Shown here one piece after another: positions 31,956 to 32,241 of a stretch of DNA of 32,241 nt. Under the pieces are notes generated by a model that was given only the letters and a program-made list of their open reading frames with translations, made no database searches and was not told where the DNA came from. Within the stretch, counting starts at the first letter, position 1. Every line of letters starts with the position of its first letter. A program made the translations under genes and the position numbers. This DNA is from Gracilibacillus suaedae (GTDB lineage Bacteria; Bacillota; Bacilli; Bacillales; Amphibacillaceae). The stretch spans positions 1 through 32,241 of the forward strand of contig NZ_JAGFVL010000002.1 in the NCBI RefSeq assembly GCF_017599345.1, read 5' to 3'.

Positions 31956-32130
31956 TAGGCAAGAAAGTATAAAATTTTGAGATTTGTCTACGCAAGCGCC
32001 CAGAAACTAGGCGACTTCACGAATTGCCCTACGATAAGTCATCATCGGTTCGTAAACTCACCGTGATTCCTTTATCTCAGTTAATTCGTTCCAGTCGCTA
32101 CGTTTCTAATCGGGCGCTCTGCGCTTTTCT
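31956..32130 (+). repeat. Interspersed repeat B, copy 2
   Basis: Starts TAGGCAAGAAAGTATAAAAT and ends GCGCTCTGCGCTTTTCT, as in copy 1 at 125-300 and in the same orientation. The 120 bases from CGACTTCACGAAT onward differ from copy 1 at only a few positions. Right after it, AAGGAAAGAAAGCATATAAT repeats the start motif, which may be the true element boundary or the start of a truncated second unit. Confidence 0.85.
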
Positions 32131-32178
32131 TATAAGGAAAGAAAGCATATAATCCTCGGTATCAACGCATTTGTTATC

Positions 32179-32235
32179 AAAGTAGCCATTTTGAAATAAA
32201 CCGTATAGGAAACCATCGCTGCGGCTGTCCACTTC
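32179..32235 (-). repeat. Edge repeat A, right copy
   Basis: The reverse complement aligns with 4-61 through GAAGTGG, GCCGCAGCG and TTTCAAAATGGCTACTTT blocks. Divergence is high (clearly below the repeat B identity) and the window ends here, so its limits are unknown. Confidence 0.35.
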
Positions 32236-32241
32236 CCTTTC

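Noticed and set aside
1-32241. CRISPR array, phage, transposon or toxin-antitoxin system
   Set aside because: No regularly spaced direct repeats, integrase, transposase, phage structural genes or toxin-like gene pairs were seen on either strand.

Overview
The window reads as chromosomal DNA of a low-GC Firmicute of the Bacillaceae, most like the halophilic/marine genera (Gracilibacillus, Oceanobacillus, Halolactibacillus); this genus-level guess is inference from protein resemblance. Support: AGGAGG-type ribosome sites, TTGACA/TATAAT promoters, CcpA-type cre boxes, lipoprotein signal peptides, and local gene orders known from Bacillus subtilis (ywnA-ywnB, sigM-yhdL, the ywrABC-like chromate transporter pair). 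I see no rRNA, tRNA, CRISPR array, transposase or phage gene.

Region 1 (449-11436, + strand) is a glycan-use operon: an LplB/YtcP-type pair of ABC permeases, their lipoprotein binding protein, a membrane-anchored AraC regulator (YtdP type), a 684-residue protein that looks like an uncharacterised six-hairpin glycosidase, a GH95-family glycosidase (TTG start at 8340) and a YesL (DUF624) membrane protein. Region 2 (11445-13323, - strand) is a Vga-type ABC-F ribosome protection gene behind a 270-base leader that carries a three-codon upstream ORF and a terminator hairpin, apparently a transcription attenuator. Region 3 (13417-22855, + strand) is a second glycan module: a YesM/YesN-like two-component system, a MalE/F/G-type ABC importer and a GH78 alpha-L-rhamnosidase, with cre boxes at both promoter regions. 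Neither importer has its own ATPase, as is usual in Bacilli that share an MsmX-type ATPase. Together, regions 1 and 3 suggest uptake and intracellular debranching of rhamnose-containing (possibly pectin-derived) oligosaccharides.

Region 4 (23121-31892) is a set of stress and housekeeping genes: a SufR-like Fe-S regulator divergent from sodA, a 7Fe ferredoxin, YwnB/YwnA (NAD(P)H-binding protein and its Rrf2 regulator, with a clear dyad over the promoter), a SigM/YhdL-like ECF sigma and anti-sigma pair with an apparent self-controlled promoter, a second ECF sigma/anti-sigma pair running the other way, an unknown secreted protein, two decayed regulator genes (CdaR/PucR type and Lrp/AsnC type), a split chromate transporter pair and a 50-residue membrane ORF.

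An approximately 175-base interspersed repeat occurs in direct orientation near both ends of the window (125-300 and 31956-32130), with a third, diverged, inverted copy at 16761-16930. The extreme ends also carry a second, poorer inverted repeat.
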